A DNA stretch of 64,000 nt from Siphonodentalium dalli (taxonomy: Eukaryota; Mollusca; Scaphopoda; Gadilida; Siphonodentaliidae). Made by a program: the position numbers and the translations under genes. The notes under the pieces are model-generated. The model ran no database searches, was not told the origin of the DNA, and saw nothing but the letters and a program-made list of their open reading frames with translations. Within the stretch, counting starts at the first letter, position 1; every line of letters begins with the position of its first letter. Where the stretch lies: the NCBI GenBank assembly GCA_032622095.1, contig CP136061.1:44771797-44835796 (forward strand), given 5' to 3'. This document shows positions 43,606 to 56,407 of this stretch, piece by piece.

Positions 43606-44284
43606 ATATTTGCCAAAGTAGGGGGTGAAACACTCCCAAAAACTGTCACCACGTCCCTGACGGCAGCGACGTTTAGGCTGCCAACATTTCACAATGTAGA
43701 TCAATCTGCGTGTATGTATATCACATAGAGCATGCATGTTGGTTGAGGGAATATGATATGATAATTTGATTGAGGGAATATACCCCTTCAGTGACCATGG
43801 CAACAGTGTCGCATCTGGAAGTCAACGACCGACAAACTTGTAAGGATAGACTATATATCCGAATATAATACGACTACTATATATTAGCTCTTCGTAATTC
43901 TTATCAGTAGTCGTTGATTGTGCGAAAGCTGTCACTGTTGTAGACTGCATAAGATAGCCGGGGGAAAGTTGACAATTTAAACAAAATTATGTATAGCATG
44001 TCCATATATGTCGAAAGGATGCATCAGAGACAAGAACAATAAACAGTTAACTGTTTGTCGAAGCTTTCGGTCGCCATGGCCTTTATCAATGGGATAAAAC
44101 ATTGGTGGTTCACATAATTATAGGCTCAGTCGTAACGTCAATTTCAACTATAATTTTGCATTTATGCAAACGTACCTTTGATACGACTATATACTGGACT
44201 GATAAATGCACGGAAAAGAGCGGTCTAGAAATTACTATAATGAGTGTTCAATTTGGTTTTGTCATAAACCAACGTTGTTCTAAC

Positions 44285-44460
44285 CATAACATACTGATAA
44301 AAACCACATGGTTTGTTTTTTTGTCATAACCACATTTGATTTACTGAATACCAAATGTGTGATTGGTTTTTATCAAAATAAAAAAGCGTTACATGTCTGT
44401 GGCAAGGTTCAAAACCCATTTGGTTTTGTTTTATACAAAAACTTTTAAGAGTGTAATTCA
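44285..44460. repeat. Hairpin repeat ending TTTTAAGAGTGTA
   Basis: TGATAAAAACCA...ACATTTG and CAAATGTGTGATTGGTTTTT pair (about 44294-44378). The right edge TTTAAGAGTGTAA matches the terminal word of 28924-29451 and of 57765-58527. Confidence 0.5.
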
Positions 44461-44989
44461 CCGTCGAACGTATTTCACTCGGGCGCATTTTCTCGTGACT
44501 ATATCGCCATTTTCATATACATTTTAATAAGCAGCACATGGTACCAGTCCATGCGCTGATGAATCATAGAAAAAATGTATCAAAGTTTATCATAGAATAG
44601 TCGCGGCAATCATTCGGAGCTTAGCACGACTTCCGTTCTCAGAAGTTGTGTCATTCATAGTAATTGTTGACCCCGGTGGTAATGGACCACCGAGAAAGTG
44701 TTTCAAGCGAAAACCACTTTGTTTTGCTAGAGAGGCATGGAAAGGGAGTCTATCGTTTGTGGCGAATGAATTTACTGATGGATAACTTCCGGGCCATTCA
44801 CTACCTAGTCCGGCAATTAACGTCTTGTTGTCAAAGCTGTTAGCATTAAGATATTACATCCCCATAGGATGACGTGTTCTAATTAGCACTCAATTTCTAA
44901 CGATTTGCTAACATCTTCGCTCAGTGGAAGGAACAATTATTGTCTTTACAACATCATCCTCACATCCTCATGTCACAAGTGTCTATAAA

Positions 44990-45469
44990 ATATACGTGAC
45001 CCGCCATATCAAATCCAGTCGTGAGACGGGATTTTTTTTACCCTGTGCCAATGCATTCTTTTAAATATGCGAGTCGACCATAGGTCGCCTCGCATATATA
45101 AGAGACTGCAGTGGCCTAACATTTTTTTACAATTTTAATAATTTTTTCTTTTTTTCTTGTATTCTTTAACAATTTTATAATTTTACCCATACAGAGCCCC
45201 AGACAAACATGAGCAGACGACACTCTTCTATATGCTTCTATATATGTGTGGGGCTCCCTGCAGGGTAATGTATGTGTTTTATTTTATGTCCTAAAAAATG
45301 TAACAAATATTTATTTTAAAAAAATGATAAAAAAAATTGTTAGGCCAATGCATTCTCTTGTATACGCGAGGCGACCTATGGTCGACTCGCATATATAAGA
45401 GAATGCATTGGCACAGGGTAAAAAAAATTCCGACTTACGACTGGATTTGATATGGCGGGTCAGATATAC
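44990..45469. mobile_element. GTGACCCGCC element with double-palindrome core (copy 3), ATATAC duplication
   Basis: ATATAC flanks both ends (44990-44995 and 45464-45469), giving a 6-bp target duplication for this family. Palindromes 45047-45115 and 45344-45412 have a few substitutions. Confidence 0.9.
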
Positions 45470-45898
45470 GAGAATACTCATGCTCAAGAACATTTTATCC
45501 GCGAATTGGTGCCGAAGAATATAATTACGTTTATGTTAAAGTGATATATTTACACACTAAGTGTGATTATCACTAAATCCAGCATGCTGATTGGTCGGCG
45601 CCCACGTGGCTAGTTGCAATTATTTCTCGGTGAACGCGCAACAGCTCATAACTGCAGCCTCATAATTACATCGACGCGTCATAGGTTTGGGAAAGACGAA
45701 CGCGTAATGTTTTGGGCGCATTTGGACTCGCGCAGGATTGACTTAATAAATCATCGGGTTTCAATATATAAAGAGAAATTGTTCATGTTAACTTTTGCCA
45801 AGGGTGCTATGGGATATTTTGGGCTGGTTTTGTCCGATACACTTTTCTATTTAAATACATTTACAAAAGTGGCTTTTTCGCTAAATGTATATAAATAT

Positions 45899-46051
45899 AA
45901 GGATTAACTGTCATGTGGACTGTTTTTTATGGAGGGAGATGTAACCGCGAGGTGAGTGGTCATAACTTGTATGTAAGGTTTTACACAAGTTATGACCACT
46001 CACCTCGCGGTTAGATCTCCATAAAAACAGTCCACATGACAGTTAATCCTT
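45899..46051. repeat. 153-bp palindrome
   Basis: AAGGATTAACTGTCATGTGG to its exact complement at 46032-46051. Arms of about 70 bp, and the loop GTATGTAAGGTTTTACAC is small. A strong hairpin. Confidence 0.9.
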
Positions 46052-46350
46052 ATGTGAAACACTCCGGTAGAGTGATCAAATAGAAATGTAGAATAATCTT
46101 GCTCAAAGTAGTTATTTTTGCGAATATAAATCCTAATTTTCAACACACACCGTCATTCTTACATATTAATTACATTCAATGACTCTCGATGGCGAAATCA
46201 TTTGCGTTGGTTTATCGCCGTTTGTTGCGTCCCGAATCGAGTTGGAAATATTTACAATTGCGCGTTGTTCAGGCGATGTTTTCTATGGAGTGGTGAGGTG
46301 GATTGCGCGTTGTTCAGGCGATGTTTCCTATGGAGTGGTGATGTGGATTT
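46052..46350 (+). repeat. Dispersed repeat (paralog of 10240-10500) with tandem duplication
   Basis: Matches 10240-10500 to about 46300. GATTGCGCGTTGTTCAGGCG-type sequence is then duplicated (46254-46346), giving two GATGTTTYCTATGGAGTGGT words. Confidence 0.7.
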
Positions 46351-46838
46351 CGTTGAGATTTTCGGCGATGTTAGTAGTAGTATTCTACATTCCTCCAGTT
46401 GGCACAGCGCCCGGGTACTAACTTATCAGTTTCATGCACCGGAACAAGTACATAGTATGTCTTTAACAGACCCTGGACAAAATATACGGGCTTATTTCAT
46501 AATCAAATAAGTCCAATATGAACCTATATAAACATTTAGATCCAATATGAACCTATATATATTTGCACAATTTCGTGAAAATTTGCCAGACAAATTAACC
46601 AGCTGTGTGAGAGGCGATTGATATGATGGTGAGTCTTTATTGGGGATTTGGGGGAGAACCTAGGAAGAGTTGGAAGGGGTGGCACTACAGCCCTCTTTGG
46701 AAATTTTGTGAGGGGTTATAAAATGGTATGAACATAACATAATGTATGAGGGGTGAAAAAAATTATCTAGACATTATAGACTATAGATTATCTATACTAG
46801 TTATTACATTTTCTTGTTGTTATGGTTGTTAACTGTTG

Positions 46839-46885
46839 ATGTTGCTGTTGTTGTTGTTGTTGTTGTTGTTGATGATGTTGTTTCT
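46839..46885. repeat. TTG microsatellite
   Basis: Run of TTG/GTT units with GATGATG at the right. Confidence 0.95.
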
Positions 46886-46929
46886 GAGTCGATGGCCCTA
46901 GCTTGTTCTTTTTGTCGTCGATTTAGTTA

Positions 46930-47265
46930 TTCTGTTTGCATTCTGCCATAATCTTTTTGACTCTTGCCATCGTCTCCAGGGCACTTTTGACAATTGGGTC
47001 GTTCTCCACTGAGTAGGTGGAGTCACTGTTGGAGTTGTTGGTGCTGGTGGTGGAGGACACCGATATGATGGTGATCTATAATGAATTCTTTATGTCTGTT
47101 CCACGCGGCTTTTATGGCGGTCATGCTGACCGTCGTGCTGATTATGTCTCCATAAATCAGATTCATTGCGTGTGTGACATCGATCTTTAAAAAAATCCAC
47201 TTAGAACAATACGGGAGACCTCTTTTCTTGAGATTAGAGTAGTGTTTCAGATCAAATAGTGACAT
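46930..47265 (-). pseudogene. Frameshifted frame of unknown family
   Basis: Minus strand from ATG at 47263-47265: translation begins MSLFDLKHYSNLKKRGL and continues with mixed composition (KWIFLKIDVTHAMNLIYGDI) for about 65 codons. Near 47075 the frame shifts, and the other frame continues SSTTSTNNSNSDSTYSVEND then KSALETMARVKKIMAEC to a stop. The Ser/Thr/Asn stretch followed by a helical segment resembles the decayed frame at 2483-2955 (SSTTTNNNNN, then a helix). It may therefore be a related element gene with a preserved N-terminus. Unrecognised family. Confidence 0.4.
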
Positions 47266-47579
47266 GAGAGTTTGTGATTTATCTCAAAAAAGCACGTACA
47301 CATATCTCCATGTACGGAATTGTATACTTTGTGTGGTCTTTTTTCGGCCGCTAAAAATCACAGGTCCCTGTGCTAAAAAATATTGCGTCTCAAATCGTAC
47401 ATGGCACAATAGCCAACTTTGAAGACTGGCGTTATATATAGTCACGTGTGTTACACCCGGCCCGGTCTATGTACGGGCATTAAAGATAGTTTGAAAATAC
47501 TATAAGTACATATATACAAATTTTACATGTAACTGTGAGATAAAAAGCGTCCTTTGTTGATCTATTCATGTTATGGAGA

Positions 47580-48001
47580 TTAACCCTTTAATGCGCGGGA
47601 GCTGCGCTTATGCAACATTAAAAAACCCTGTGCCAATGGATTCTCTTATATATGCGAGGCGACCTATATGCATTGGCCTAACAATTTTTTATAAATTTTT
47701 TATAAATTTTCTTACATTCTTTAACAATTTTTATCAATTTTTTTTATAATGTTTTCTTACAATCTTTAACAATTTTTTGTCATTTTTTTTCTTACATTCT
47801 ATATAAAAAAAAAAAAAATTCTTATTACTCTTTAACAATTTTAACATTTTTTTCTTACATTCTTTAACAATTTTGATCATTTTTGATCATTTGTTCTTAC
47901 ATTCTTTAACAATTTTTTTCATTTTTTTCTTACATTCTTTAACACTCATATAAAATTTGGTAGGCTAATGCATTCTCTTAATAGAATGCATTGACACAGG
48001 G
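47580..48001. mobile_element. Degenerate double-palindrome core in a third carrier
   Basis: Begins TTAACCCTTTAATGCGCGGG, then CCCTGTGCCAATGGATTCTC with a shortened palindrome, a long T-rich spacer made of repeated CTTACATTCTTTAACAATTT, and a shortened right palindrome ending TTGACACAGGG. The matching right TTAA end was not found. Confidence 0.6.
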
Positions 48002-48240
48002 TTTTCGCCAAAATTCAGGAAGCTTCAGACATGGCAGTGTTAATAAAGAGCGTCCGTCTCACTTCTGTGCGAAAAATCGAAATTTCTACGATTTTGTTAA
48101 GTGTTTTTTTCCCCCAGAGTATGTATACATGTAAAGTGCGTAGATCAGTATTTCGTGTAAATCTCAAACTTGAGGACCCCTCCAAATTAAGCGGACATCA
48201 TAGTAAGGTGGATGTTCAAATGAGCCATGTCGTTATCCCA

Positions 48241-48482
48241 TTCTAAAATAAATGCTCATTGACGAGTGTTCCCTCTGAAAATGTTCCGCTAATTATTAAA
48301 TTTATTGTGTTGAACTTATTTTCTGAACATGTCCGACCAATGAATAAAATCCTCCTGCTCTCACAGTATCCGCAGTCTGTCTTATATTACCTGAATATCC
48401 CTCCAAATGAATTATATATACATGTAGACCAGTGTATACTTTATAATTGGGGGGATCCATTTAATAAGGAAAGTGTTAACCA
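48241..48482. mobile_element. piggyBac-like MITE, second family (decayed copy)
   Basis: CTCATTGACGAGTGTTCC, TGTTGAACTTATTTTCTGAA and CCTGAATATCCCTCCAAATG follow family order, ending AAGTGTTAA. The left TTAACCCTTT is eroded. Confidence 0.6.
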
Positions 48483-49380
48483 TGTCAGTATGGAACCTCG
48501 TGTTATTCTGATATATATAGTAATACTTGCTTTGCACAGTATACGAACACAATGCAGGCTTGCTGTTAATTCGGTCAAGTTCCGGGGGCAAATGACGTTA
48601 AATACTTGAATACGAACTTTATCGCGGAAAGACTTATTCAAGTCATATGTAATTAATCTATCGTCACATGGTGGCGACCCCTACAACATACATGGCAATA
48701 CAAAAAGAGCGCCATACTCGCTATATATACTCGTTTCCAATATAGTAAATATAAAGAGCGTTTATTACACATATGTGCGGAAAATGAATTCGGCTGACAC
48801 ATGTAATTGTCTATACATGATATTGATAAGTTTTTGCTTAGGGGATAAAATGTCGATATTTCGAGTAGTCTATCTGTATTGTCATGTTATGCATGTTTAC
48901 GATAAATTTGACCTCTTGCAGAATTAGTTCACAGATAGTAAACATGCTAAATAATTGATATACATATTTCGATCTGTAAACACGTGACAGTATCTCTTTG
49001 TAGGCAACATGTGTCAGTGATTATAGGTTGTGACAATATTAATACAATTGCAATTGTTTTAATTGAGAATATTAAGGGTAAAGTGCATGTGTTATATAGA
49101 CCACATTGGGCAAAAATATCTCGCACAATTACTTCATAAAAATGTATATTATTTTTTGGCAGATATAGGCTTACCTGAAAATTAACCCCACCTTTAGAGA
49201 TGTTTTATATATATGATGAGGAGTAAGATTAAGAGTTGCATGTGGATAAATTTGGTAGGCATGTGTTATACCTTTGTTTTTATATATGTTTATTCAGATC
49301 ATATATACTATTCAATCTGAGTATATATACATTAAATTGTATATCAATATCTTAAATAAATATTTATAGTTTTTGACCAT
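48483..49380. other. No gene recognised; AAAGAGCG words
   Basis: AAAGAGCGCC (48712) and TAAAGAGCGTTTATTAC (48754) belong to the word family seen at 11.9, 12.8, 23.8, 36.1 and 57.2 kb. The rest is AT-rich and unassigned. Confidence 0.4.
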
Positions 49381-49965
49381 TTTGAGCCTTTCTTTAGTTC
49401 CACAGATGCTCGTACAGACATCTCTAGGCTCCCGATGCGACCATCATTGCATCCATCAAACTGCCTATAACATCGGGGCACCGAGAGCCCCAACAACCCT
49501 TGGACATCCGCAACCCCTGTCCAGGTCTGGGACCCCCAGCCGTCCGATCCCTCCCACCCCACGTGGTCCTGAAACCAAAACAGGACTATACTTTCAGTTT
49601 ACACATAGTTTATTCTATTCTAAAGTAACACAATTCATTATAATCAAGATGTCAGCCAAATAGGTCTTGTTCGGTCGGTGGTCAGTTCTGTTCTGTCATT
49701 CTCGGTAGCTGGGAGCGTCGTCACATCCTCGGGTGCACTCGGACCGGATAACCGGTACTCTTCGGGACCTAATACCGCTACAGTCCCTTCAACCATACAC
49801 TGACTGAAGAAACACAATACCCAGGACGGACCGGGCGACTAAATAAATGGCGGCCAGACACTGCAGGCTGCCACATAAATCCACAGAAGATGGGTCCACG
49901 GAAAAGCGACCCCACCCAGCAGCCGAAGGAAGCAGCAGCAAGAACAGAAGGCGTTAAATGTTAGT
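49381..49965. other. GC-richer island with a possible two-hairpin module
   Basis: Noticeably more GC-rich than its surroundings. 49732-49795 read on the minus strand gives GGTTGAAGGGAC...GTCCCGAAGA then ACCGG-TTAT-CCGGT, the same order of parts as the structured modules, though the outer stem is poor. No coding frame could be supported. Possibly a relic of the composite element of 1.6-4.1 kb. Confidence 0.3.
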
Positions 49966-50177
49966 GCTGAATCAAAATGGTCGAAAATTTGTCGTGTGTG
50001 ATATGGGCTATATTTATGCCACTGGAAAATAATTATGGAAAATTAATATGACTTATATAAATATTAATCAACTTGATAAAAACATTTTATATATACCTAT
50101 ATTATGTGGGTCACGTGCGTGCAATGTTCAAATATTTATATTTTAAAGATGCTCTATATCTTACCGCGGTAACACTT

Positions 50178-50179
50178 GC

Positions 50180-50222
<43 letters not shown>
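50178..50222. repeat. CAA microsatellite
   Basis: About fourteen CAA units. Confidence 0.97.
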
Positions 50223-50589
50223 TTACTATGGAACTCCTGTTCAAGCCGCGTTTCAACTTTTATTACAAAAAATCGCACAAGGGAAACATCTAGTGTTGCA
50301 TATATTTAACTGTTAAGTGTTTAAAAGATATATTTGTCATAAAAAATACCGTATAGTGTTCTAAAAATAGCCACATTTATGGCCCGGTTGACCGAAAATT
50401 ATTTAAGAAAACATTATTTCCTAACGACATGCATACGCTTCTGTTGCCTGTTCTCTCTGACTTAAAACTAATATTTTACAACCCAACATCTGCATGATTT
50501 CAACCCAAATCAACGCCCTCCGTTCAAGTTATACAGAGGGAATGCACGAATATACTATATAACAGTGTAAATATAACTCGCTGGTAACT

Positions 50590-51157
50590 TAATTCTCACA
50601 ATATGCATGCATGGTCGCTATATTTATTACAAGATCATACCCTTATTCCTTCAATAAATGTGATATTAAACGTTCGCTTAATAATAGGAAATAGTGCCAG
50701 GTGACCTTTGACTTCCGGTTTGTCGTCTGTTTACATTATGTACGCTGCGTCTCAAAATACTATGGCTTCCAATATTTTTCCAAGAAACTATAATGAATGA
50801 AGAGTTTGAAAAGTCATGTCATTAAATATACGCTATTAAATACGCAAACGAGTCTTTATTTATCTGGGACTATTTCTTTACGCGGACAAACATCTAATAG
50901 TTACGTGGTACGTCATCGCATGCCTTATAGAAGCCGATGTCAGTTTCGCGTCCTATTTGTTAATTTAAGTGTGTTCTGCCGAGGTTTTGGATCATGTAAT
51001 AAATAGAATCTACAACTCGTCCCCAGTTTATAGCGGAATTTACCAAACTTGTCCAGTAAATTAGGTCTGGGCCTCGCCAAAGGCTCGATCCATGCAGACC
51101 TAATTTACTGGACTCGTTTTGTAAATTCCGCTACAAACTTGGGACTCGTTGTAGATC
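50590..51157 (-). repeat. Dispersed repeat headed by a palindrome (copy 2)
   Basis: Reverse-oriented copy of 4961-5500. The head palindrome (51005-51157) is longer than in copy 1 because a second palindrome (51051-51113, GTCCAGTAAATTAGGTCTG and complement) lies in its centre, a nested insertion or expansion. Confidence 0.7.
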
Positions 51158-52021
51158 ATCTATATATATAATAAGTGGATTCTCATTGGTTTATTAGAAG
51201 GAAACTATGGATGTTCAGCTGATATAAGTTTGAACAATAAACAACAAACTAATGGATCCGCATGTCGCCTATTCAGATAATTATAAGTTTTCATATTATA
51301 AATATACTGATGATATATAATTAGGCTATCAACGGTTTTCCACGACACTGCCCAAATAAGGAGAGAGGAAATGTGTAGATATTCAATTCAATTATGTATG
51401 AATGGCGCAGTTGTGAATTCACCGTATGTGTTCTCGTGTACCCGATATAGAAGTACTATACGTCATATCGATATGTCGCGCGAGCATTCAACCGAAACAC
51501 ATGAACAACCAAGAAAACCATAGTCAGAAATGGTAACGCCACCAAGATCGTATTATTAGTCATAAATATAAATCATAATATAAAATATATTGGTTACATG
51601 AATGGACCGCCTCAGAATTCCGTTAAGACAAGTAATTCTTCAAATTATTACAATGAACTACGGCTTATAAATTACTGCAGGTTTCTCATTCGCCACACCA
51701 GAATGCTTCTAAATGCGGATCAAAGCTAAGAGTGCATGGCACATGCAGCCATTGTTCATAGACATTTTACAGATAGCGAGAATGATGCATGCTGGGAACG
51801 AAAGTATCCACAGCAAAGCCATGTGCTTACGGAGGCATGCGTTTATTATAGGGGATTTATGGTGGGCCTATAAAACTAATTATAACTTTGTTATCTGTCA
51901 TAGTTTATGCGTGAAATTTTAAACATATATACCATGGACATATACCCCTTCCAGAATGTTGAAAAACATTTTCAGTTGCTCATCGTATTTTTATAGACGA
52001 AATAGTCCGAAATTTCAGAAA

Positions 52022-52732
52022 ATTGCGCTAACTGCTCAATGTTTTAATGTGTTACAAAACGTCTGATAAAAATAGTTCTATCGGGAATATTCACACCATT
52101 TTTTTTTCAGAGAACAAAGAGTAAACATAGTCCTATCGGGATATCGTAAAGGAGATTAATTAAAACCCTCAGACTGCCGAAACTGACGACATTAAATTCG
52201 CTTTTTCGTGTCCCACGGAAATGAAACGTGTCTGTCCATTGATCACGTTATTTATTTGACATAGTATTTTTTTTCTGTTGTATTTGAACACTTGTTGCAC
52301 GTGCAGGCTGCACGATCATAATAACTTCAACCCATAAGCGCCGACTGATACCCGCGCAACAGTTTGTCTCAAATAAATTGTTATCAAAACGCAGGTTTAT
52401 GGCCGCGGACATAAGCCGATTAAGTGTAATGTAATTTATCCATGAACTTGACTGAAAAATTGTGATTCTATCACCATTAGCCACGAAAATGGGACCTCTA
52501 AACAGGCAAGTTTGATTTTCGGGGGACACAAACAAGCGAATTTATTGTCGGCAGTTTCGGCAGTCTGAGGGTTAATTAATCCCGAATTAAACGGAACTAC
52601 TTTACGATAGTCCGATAGGACTATGTTTACTCTATGCATGTTCTCTGAAAAAATTGTGTGAATATTCCAGATAGAACTCTTTTTATCAGACGCTGTGTAA
52701 CACCTTAAAACATTGAGCAGTTATAGCGCAAA
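52022..52732. mobile_element. Foldback with arms of about 180-195 bp and a 330-bp centre
   Basis: Arms 52022-52201 and 52535-52732 pair closely (TTGCGCTAACTGCTCAATG / complement, CAGACTGCCGAAACTGAC / complement). The centre has a 95-codon minus-strand frame without recognisable content. Flanking direct repeats (about 51571-51626 and 52836-52888; CTCAGAATTCCGTTAA) lie further out. Confidence 0.8.
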
Positions 52733-53620
52733 CCGAAATGTGTTGTCTTGCAAGATATCCCACCGCTTTAGCTAAATTTACCTTCCTACAATATCCATAA
52801 AGAGGATCATATATTATATACCCACGGTTTTAATTATATAATATAAAATATATTGGTTTCGCGAATGACCAACTCAGAATTCCGTTAAAATAACAATAAC
52901 AACCAGCACCTATAACGAACCGTTTTACTGGACTTGGCCTACTGGTCGCGTAGTTCCGACTTTTAAATAAACGGAATTTCCAACTCTATAAATAAATAAA
53001 AGCCCCACAATGCATTCGCCCTGTACAATCACCCAGTGAATTATCGATCGACCATGCGATATCAAAAAAACCAAAAGCTAGAAACACCACACTACGGTGG
53101 CGTAATGAACTTTCGTTAGCGTGATCTCTCTCTTATATATACTCCAAACAAAAATAGCAACATCATGAGAAAAAATAAATCCACAAGGATGTATATACGT
53201 ACGGTAATACCTTATATGGTCATATCACGCGTACAATGAATGGACTAAGAGTAGCCAGGGGACAAATTATAAAATGTCCATGTTTCTGACCACGGGGTCA
53301 CGTATAAATGATGAGAATTAAGATTGTATCAACTCAATTAAGGTGGTCTGTCCAAAGGAACAGGTGTGACACAATTTAAATAGACATGTATATATCCTTC
53401 AAGTTTACGCACAACGACAGGTCCTTGACAAAAAAATGTCCTATCACGAATATATATAATATAGTACATATATGTAGCTATACCTAGGTGATGTGAGTCA
53501 TTTTTTTCCGACCCGCGTGTGTATCCGTGAATAATTCGGTCCGAATAAAGGAATAAATACCTATAGTTTTGTATATATATCATATAAATATATGATATAA
53601 TGTACAATTAAATGTTATTT
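52733..53620. other. No recognised feature
   Basis: AT-rich. Includes the outer direct repeat at 52836-52888 shared with 51571-51626. Confidence 0.4.
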
Positions 53621-53624
53621 TGTA

Positions 53625-53690
53625 TGTATACTGTCCTTATAAGGATGTTTTGCCAATTAAACTTATCTTATTTGATCTTATGTCATTTAA
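53625..53690 (+). mobile_element. Probable LINE 3' terminus
   Basis: CTGTCCTTATAAGGATGTTT then AATTAAACTTATCTTATTTG and GATCTTATG. AATAAACTTATC-type repeats end many CR1/Jockey-like LINEs, and the same style is at 38025-38045. No coding part was found upstream, so this is a very short truncated copy. Confidence 0.4.
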
Positions 53691-54039
53691 TTTGTTTTTG
53701 TTTTGTTTTTTTGCGATTCATGCACCCCGATCTCTATAATTCTATATATTACGAACGATCGCACACCCAACCTCTCCGCCTTTAACAAAAATAGTTTACA
53801 TATATACGATTTTATATATATATCGGTGAAAATATGTGTTTTATTTCTTATATTTGTTGGTAAATTTTAGATCGTTTCGTTTGTGCCGATTATATTTTTT
53901 ATTCAGCATTCGCTTTAAAAGTACACTATATTTAGACCATGTGAAGAATAAAGCTGTCTTCGATCTCTAACGTAACGTAATTTTTATCATTGAAACGAAG
54001 AGAAAGTAGAGGGTAAAGTTTAAAAATAGTTTCATGTTA

Positions 54040-54275
54040 TGATAACCCAATATACATTTTACGGACAGTCACCCGTTTCCGATTCCAGAAATTCAATGAA
54101 TATAATACAAATATATTCTAAGTTTAATTTTTTATGTATGAGACATATAAAATGTTATTGTAGAATGGTATATAGTTCCTGTGTTTATCTCCATATTTGG
54201 ATACATGAAAAAAATCAAAAGCGAATATTATTAGATGTATTTTGGAGCGCAAACCGCCATACACGTGGCTTTAAT
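54040..54275 (-). repeat. AAAGCCACRTG repeat (copy 2, inverted)
   Basis: Reverse orientation: AAGCCACGTGTATGGCGGTT, TAATAATATTCGCTTTTGAT and GGAATCGGAAACGGGTGAC match 23155-23420. Confidence 0.65.
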
Positions 54276-54280
54276 TGAAT

Positions 54281-55480
54281 TGAACTGGAAGAGTAATTCA
54301 TACGGAAACTCAGTTGTTCAGAAGTTAAATTCCCTTCCATCGGAAGTTTTCTGCATGCATATATCTCTTAAACAATTGACCGAGGCACTCGAAACATCTT
54401 TAAACATTTTGTTACTGAATACTCGCTGATGAATATTTACTTGATTGATATGTAGATATGTGCAGCTAATCATGCAGCTATATATAATAAGTTCAGCATA
54501 TATATATATATAGCTTATATAAGGATGCACGCGTATGGTGTATACAATAATCCCTATTCAAAAGAGCCCTCTGAGTGTTCCTATGTCTGCCGTCTGCTTA
54601 CAGTTATTGAATATCCCTGAAAAATGATAAGGATAGTGTCTATAGAGAAGCGGAGAATATTGTGCTCGTCTTAAATATAGATCCCCCCCCCCGAAACCCG
54701 AAAATCATAGGTACACGAGCCATTACCCCACCCCACGTAATTCATATTTCAGTCAATTTCCCTAGAGGCTAAATCACTGATGGCCACACCCCCTATCTGC
54801 CTATATGGATACACACGTGCACCATGACACCAACACCACACGCAATGCAGATTCCAGCCGATTTCCCGACGTCAATCGCGAATCCATGCAGAACACGGAT
54901 CGTTCGGACATAATAGCCGCTTATTGGTAAATACTAAATAAGTGCCCATCCTGTGACCAGCAGGCTTGACCCCGCGCCATAAGATATACACTCTCGACCT
55001 TTGTTTACGTTCGGTCTCATTGTAAACAAACATGATATCGACCTTGGGATGTAGTGCGTTATACAGGCATCCAACGCGCTTTGTCGGTGACAACAATTAA
55101 TCAGGAGAGCGATTTCGCTACACTCACCAGAAATCGATACCTGTATACCAATAGAATTATGAGACCGGTATTGGATAATTGTTACGGCATAAGAGAAGCA
55201 TGCATGAGTCATTCATTTGTGTTTGGAAAGGTATCCCCCCTTATAACCTCATTGAATCATCCTCATTCGCACTCATTTACCTGTGGCTGTGTGGTTTTGG
55301 GTGCACTGGTGGCTCATTTGGCAAGATACGTGGCACTTTTAAACAAAAATAAGCCGTCCAGCACTGGCGAATCTATTTCGGGTTCAGATACCCACTCTAT
55401 AATAGGCGCGGGTTTGCACGTGATCCAAACAAAGGGGGGGGGGTAAACTGGGGCTCGTATATCTTGGTAAGTCTGCCAGT
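54281..55480. other. No gene recognised
   Basis: A plus-strand frame of 130 codons (55054-55446) ending in a G run has no recognisable motif and no homologue elsewhere in the window. I do not call it a gene. Confidence 0.4.
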
Positions 55481-55557
55481 TGCTTTCCGTGGTCGTTCGT
55501 TCGTACGTCATCAAACGCAGTCGGACCTCCAGAGAGCTTGGATCGCCACCTCTCAGG

Positions 55558-56270
55558 ATGAACTCGCCACCGCTAATCCCAATTAGTGTCACCAGCATGC
55601 TGGAAGCCCTGCATGTCACGCCTTGTCTGAGCTGGTCATTCCACGCTCACAAAGGCGGATACCAGCTGATTCTGGACTTCCAGTCCGGCCCGGCAAAGCT
55701 CTTTTCAGGGCTCCCTACCGGGAAGGGCTCGGATATTACCGAATCAGCACGGAAGCCTCGACAGAAGATGAGAAAGAAGAAAAAGAAAACACCATCGATG
55801 AAAAAGAGAGATGCCGAAAGACTCGCTGCATGGAAAGCGAAGAAATCGACCGCAACTTCACCAGTCGACTCCGCCCATCCAGCTGCGATACCGGCCCAGT
55901 CTGCCGCCAGGAGATGGAACCACCATCACCACCACCATCACGGCCAGACGAGGATAACAAAGAGGAAGACTTTGTTCCGAAGACTCCGGAGTATCCGGAG
56001 TATCACGATCCGGAACCTTCACCCAAAGCAGAACCCACCGAATCCAAGAGAGAAAGCGACACTGACACCGAGGTCGATGAATGGGAAGATGAGCCTTCAC
56101 CCACAAAATCTTGGATCTATTCAGACGATTCCGATTTCTACTCCACCTCCGACTCTGACTCTGAAGATGAGCCTCCACCACCATCACCATCGAGTGCTCC
56201 ACCACCAAAAAAGAAGAAACGAAAAAACAACAAGAAAAAGAAAAAGAACAAAACATCACTTAACAGATAG
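55558..56270 (+). pseudogene. Second copy of the 236-codon frame, frameshifted
   Basis: ATG at 55558-55560, stop TAG at 56268-56270. The first 115 or so residues match the frame at 3193-3903 almost exactly (LSWSFHAHKGGYQLILDF, TPSMKKRDAERLAAWKAKKS). A one-base deletion near 55908-55912 shifts the frame. In the shifted frame the acidic Pro/Ser region and the poly-Lys tail (PPPKKKKRKNNKKKKKNK) continue, longer and diverged. The N-terminal half is clearly more conserved than the acidic half. Confidence 0.65.
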
Positions 56271-56341
56271 AACCCCACCTCACCGACCCTCCTGAGCCAC
56301 GACCTAGACATATTGTACTCACAAAACCAAGAAAATCTAAG

Positions 56342-56407
56342 ACAGGGCGTAAGGGCGACCTCCGGGTGAGCCCACACCGTCCTCGTGCCGCCCTGCGGGC
56401 GGGCACG
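56342..56407 (+). other. Two-hairpin structured module (copy F') at insertion 3' end
   Basis: Outer GGGCG:CGTCC (one G-U), inner GGGC:GCCC, then GTGCCGCCC-TGC-GGGCGGGCAC. It lies 16 bp before the target duplication, so it would be the 3' terminus of the mobilised RNA. Confidence 0.5.

Noticed and set aside
49381-49965. Host gene exon in the GC-richer island
   Set aside because: No frame with sensible composition and no convincing splice sites; a possible structured module suggests element debris.
55054-55446. 130-codon plus-strand frame
   Set aside because: No motif, no second copy, ends in a G run; cannot be supported.
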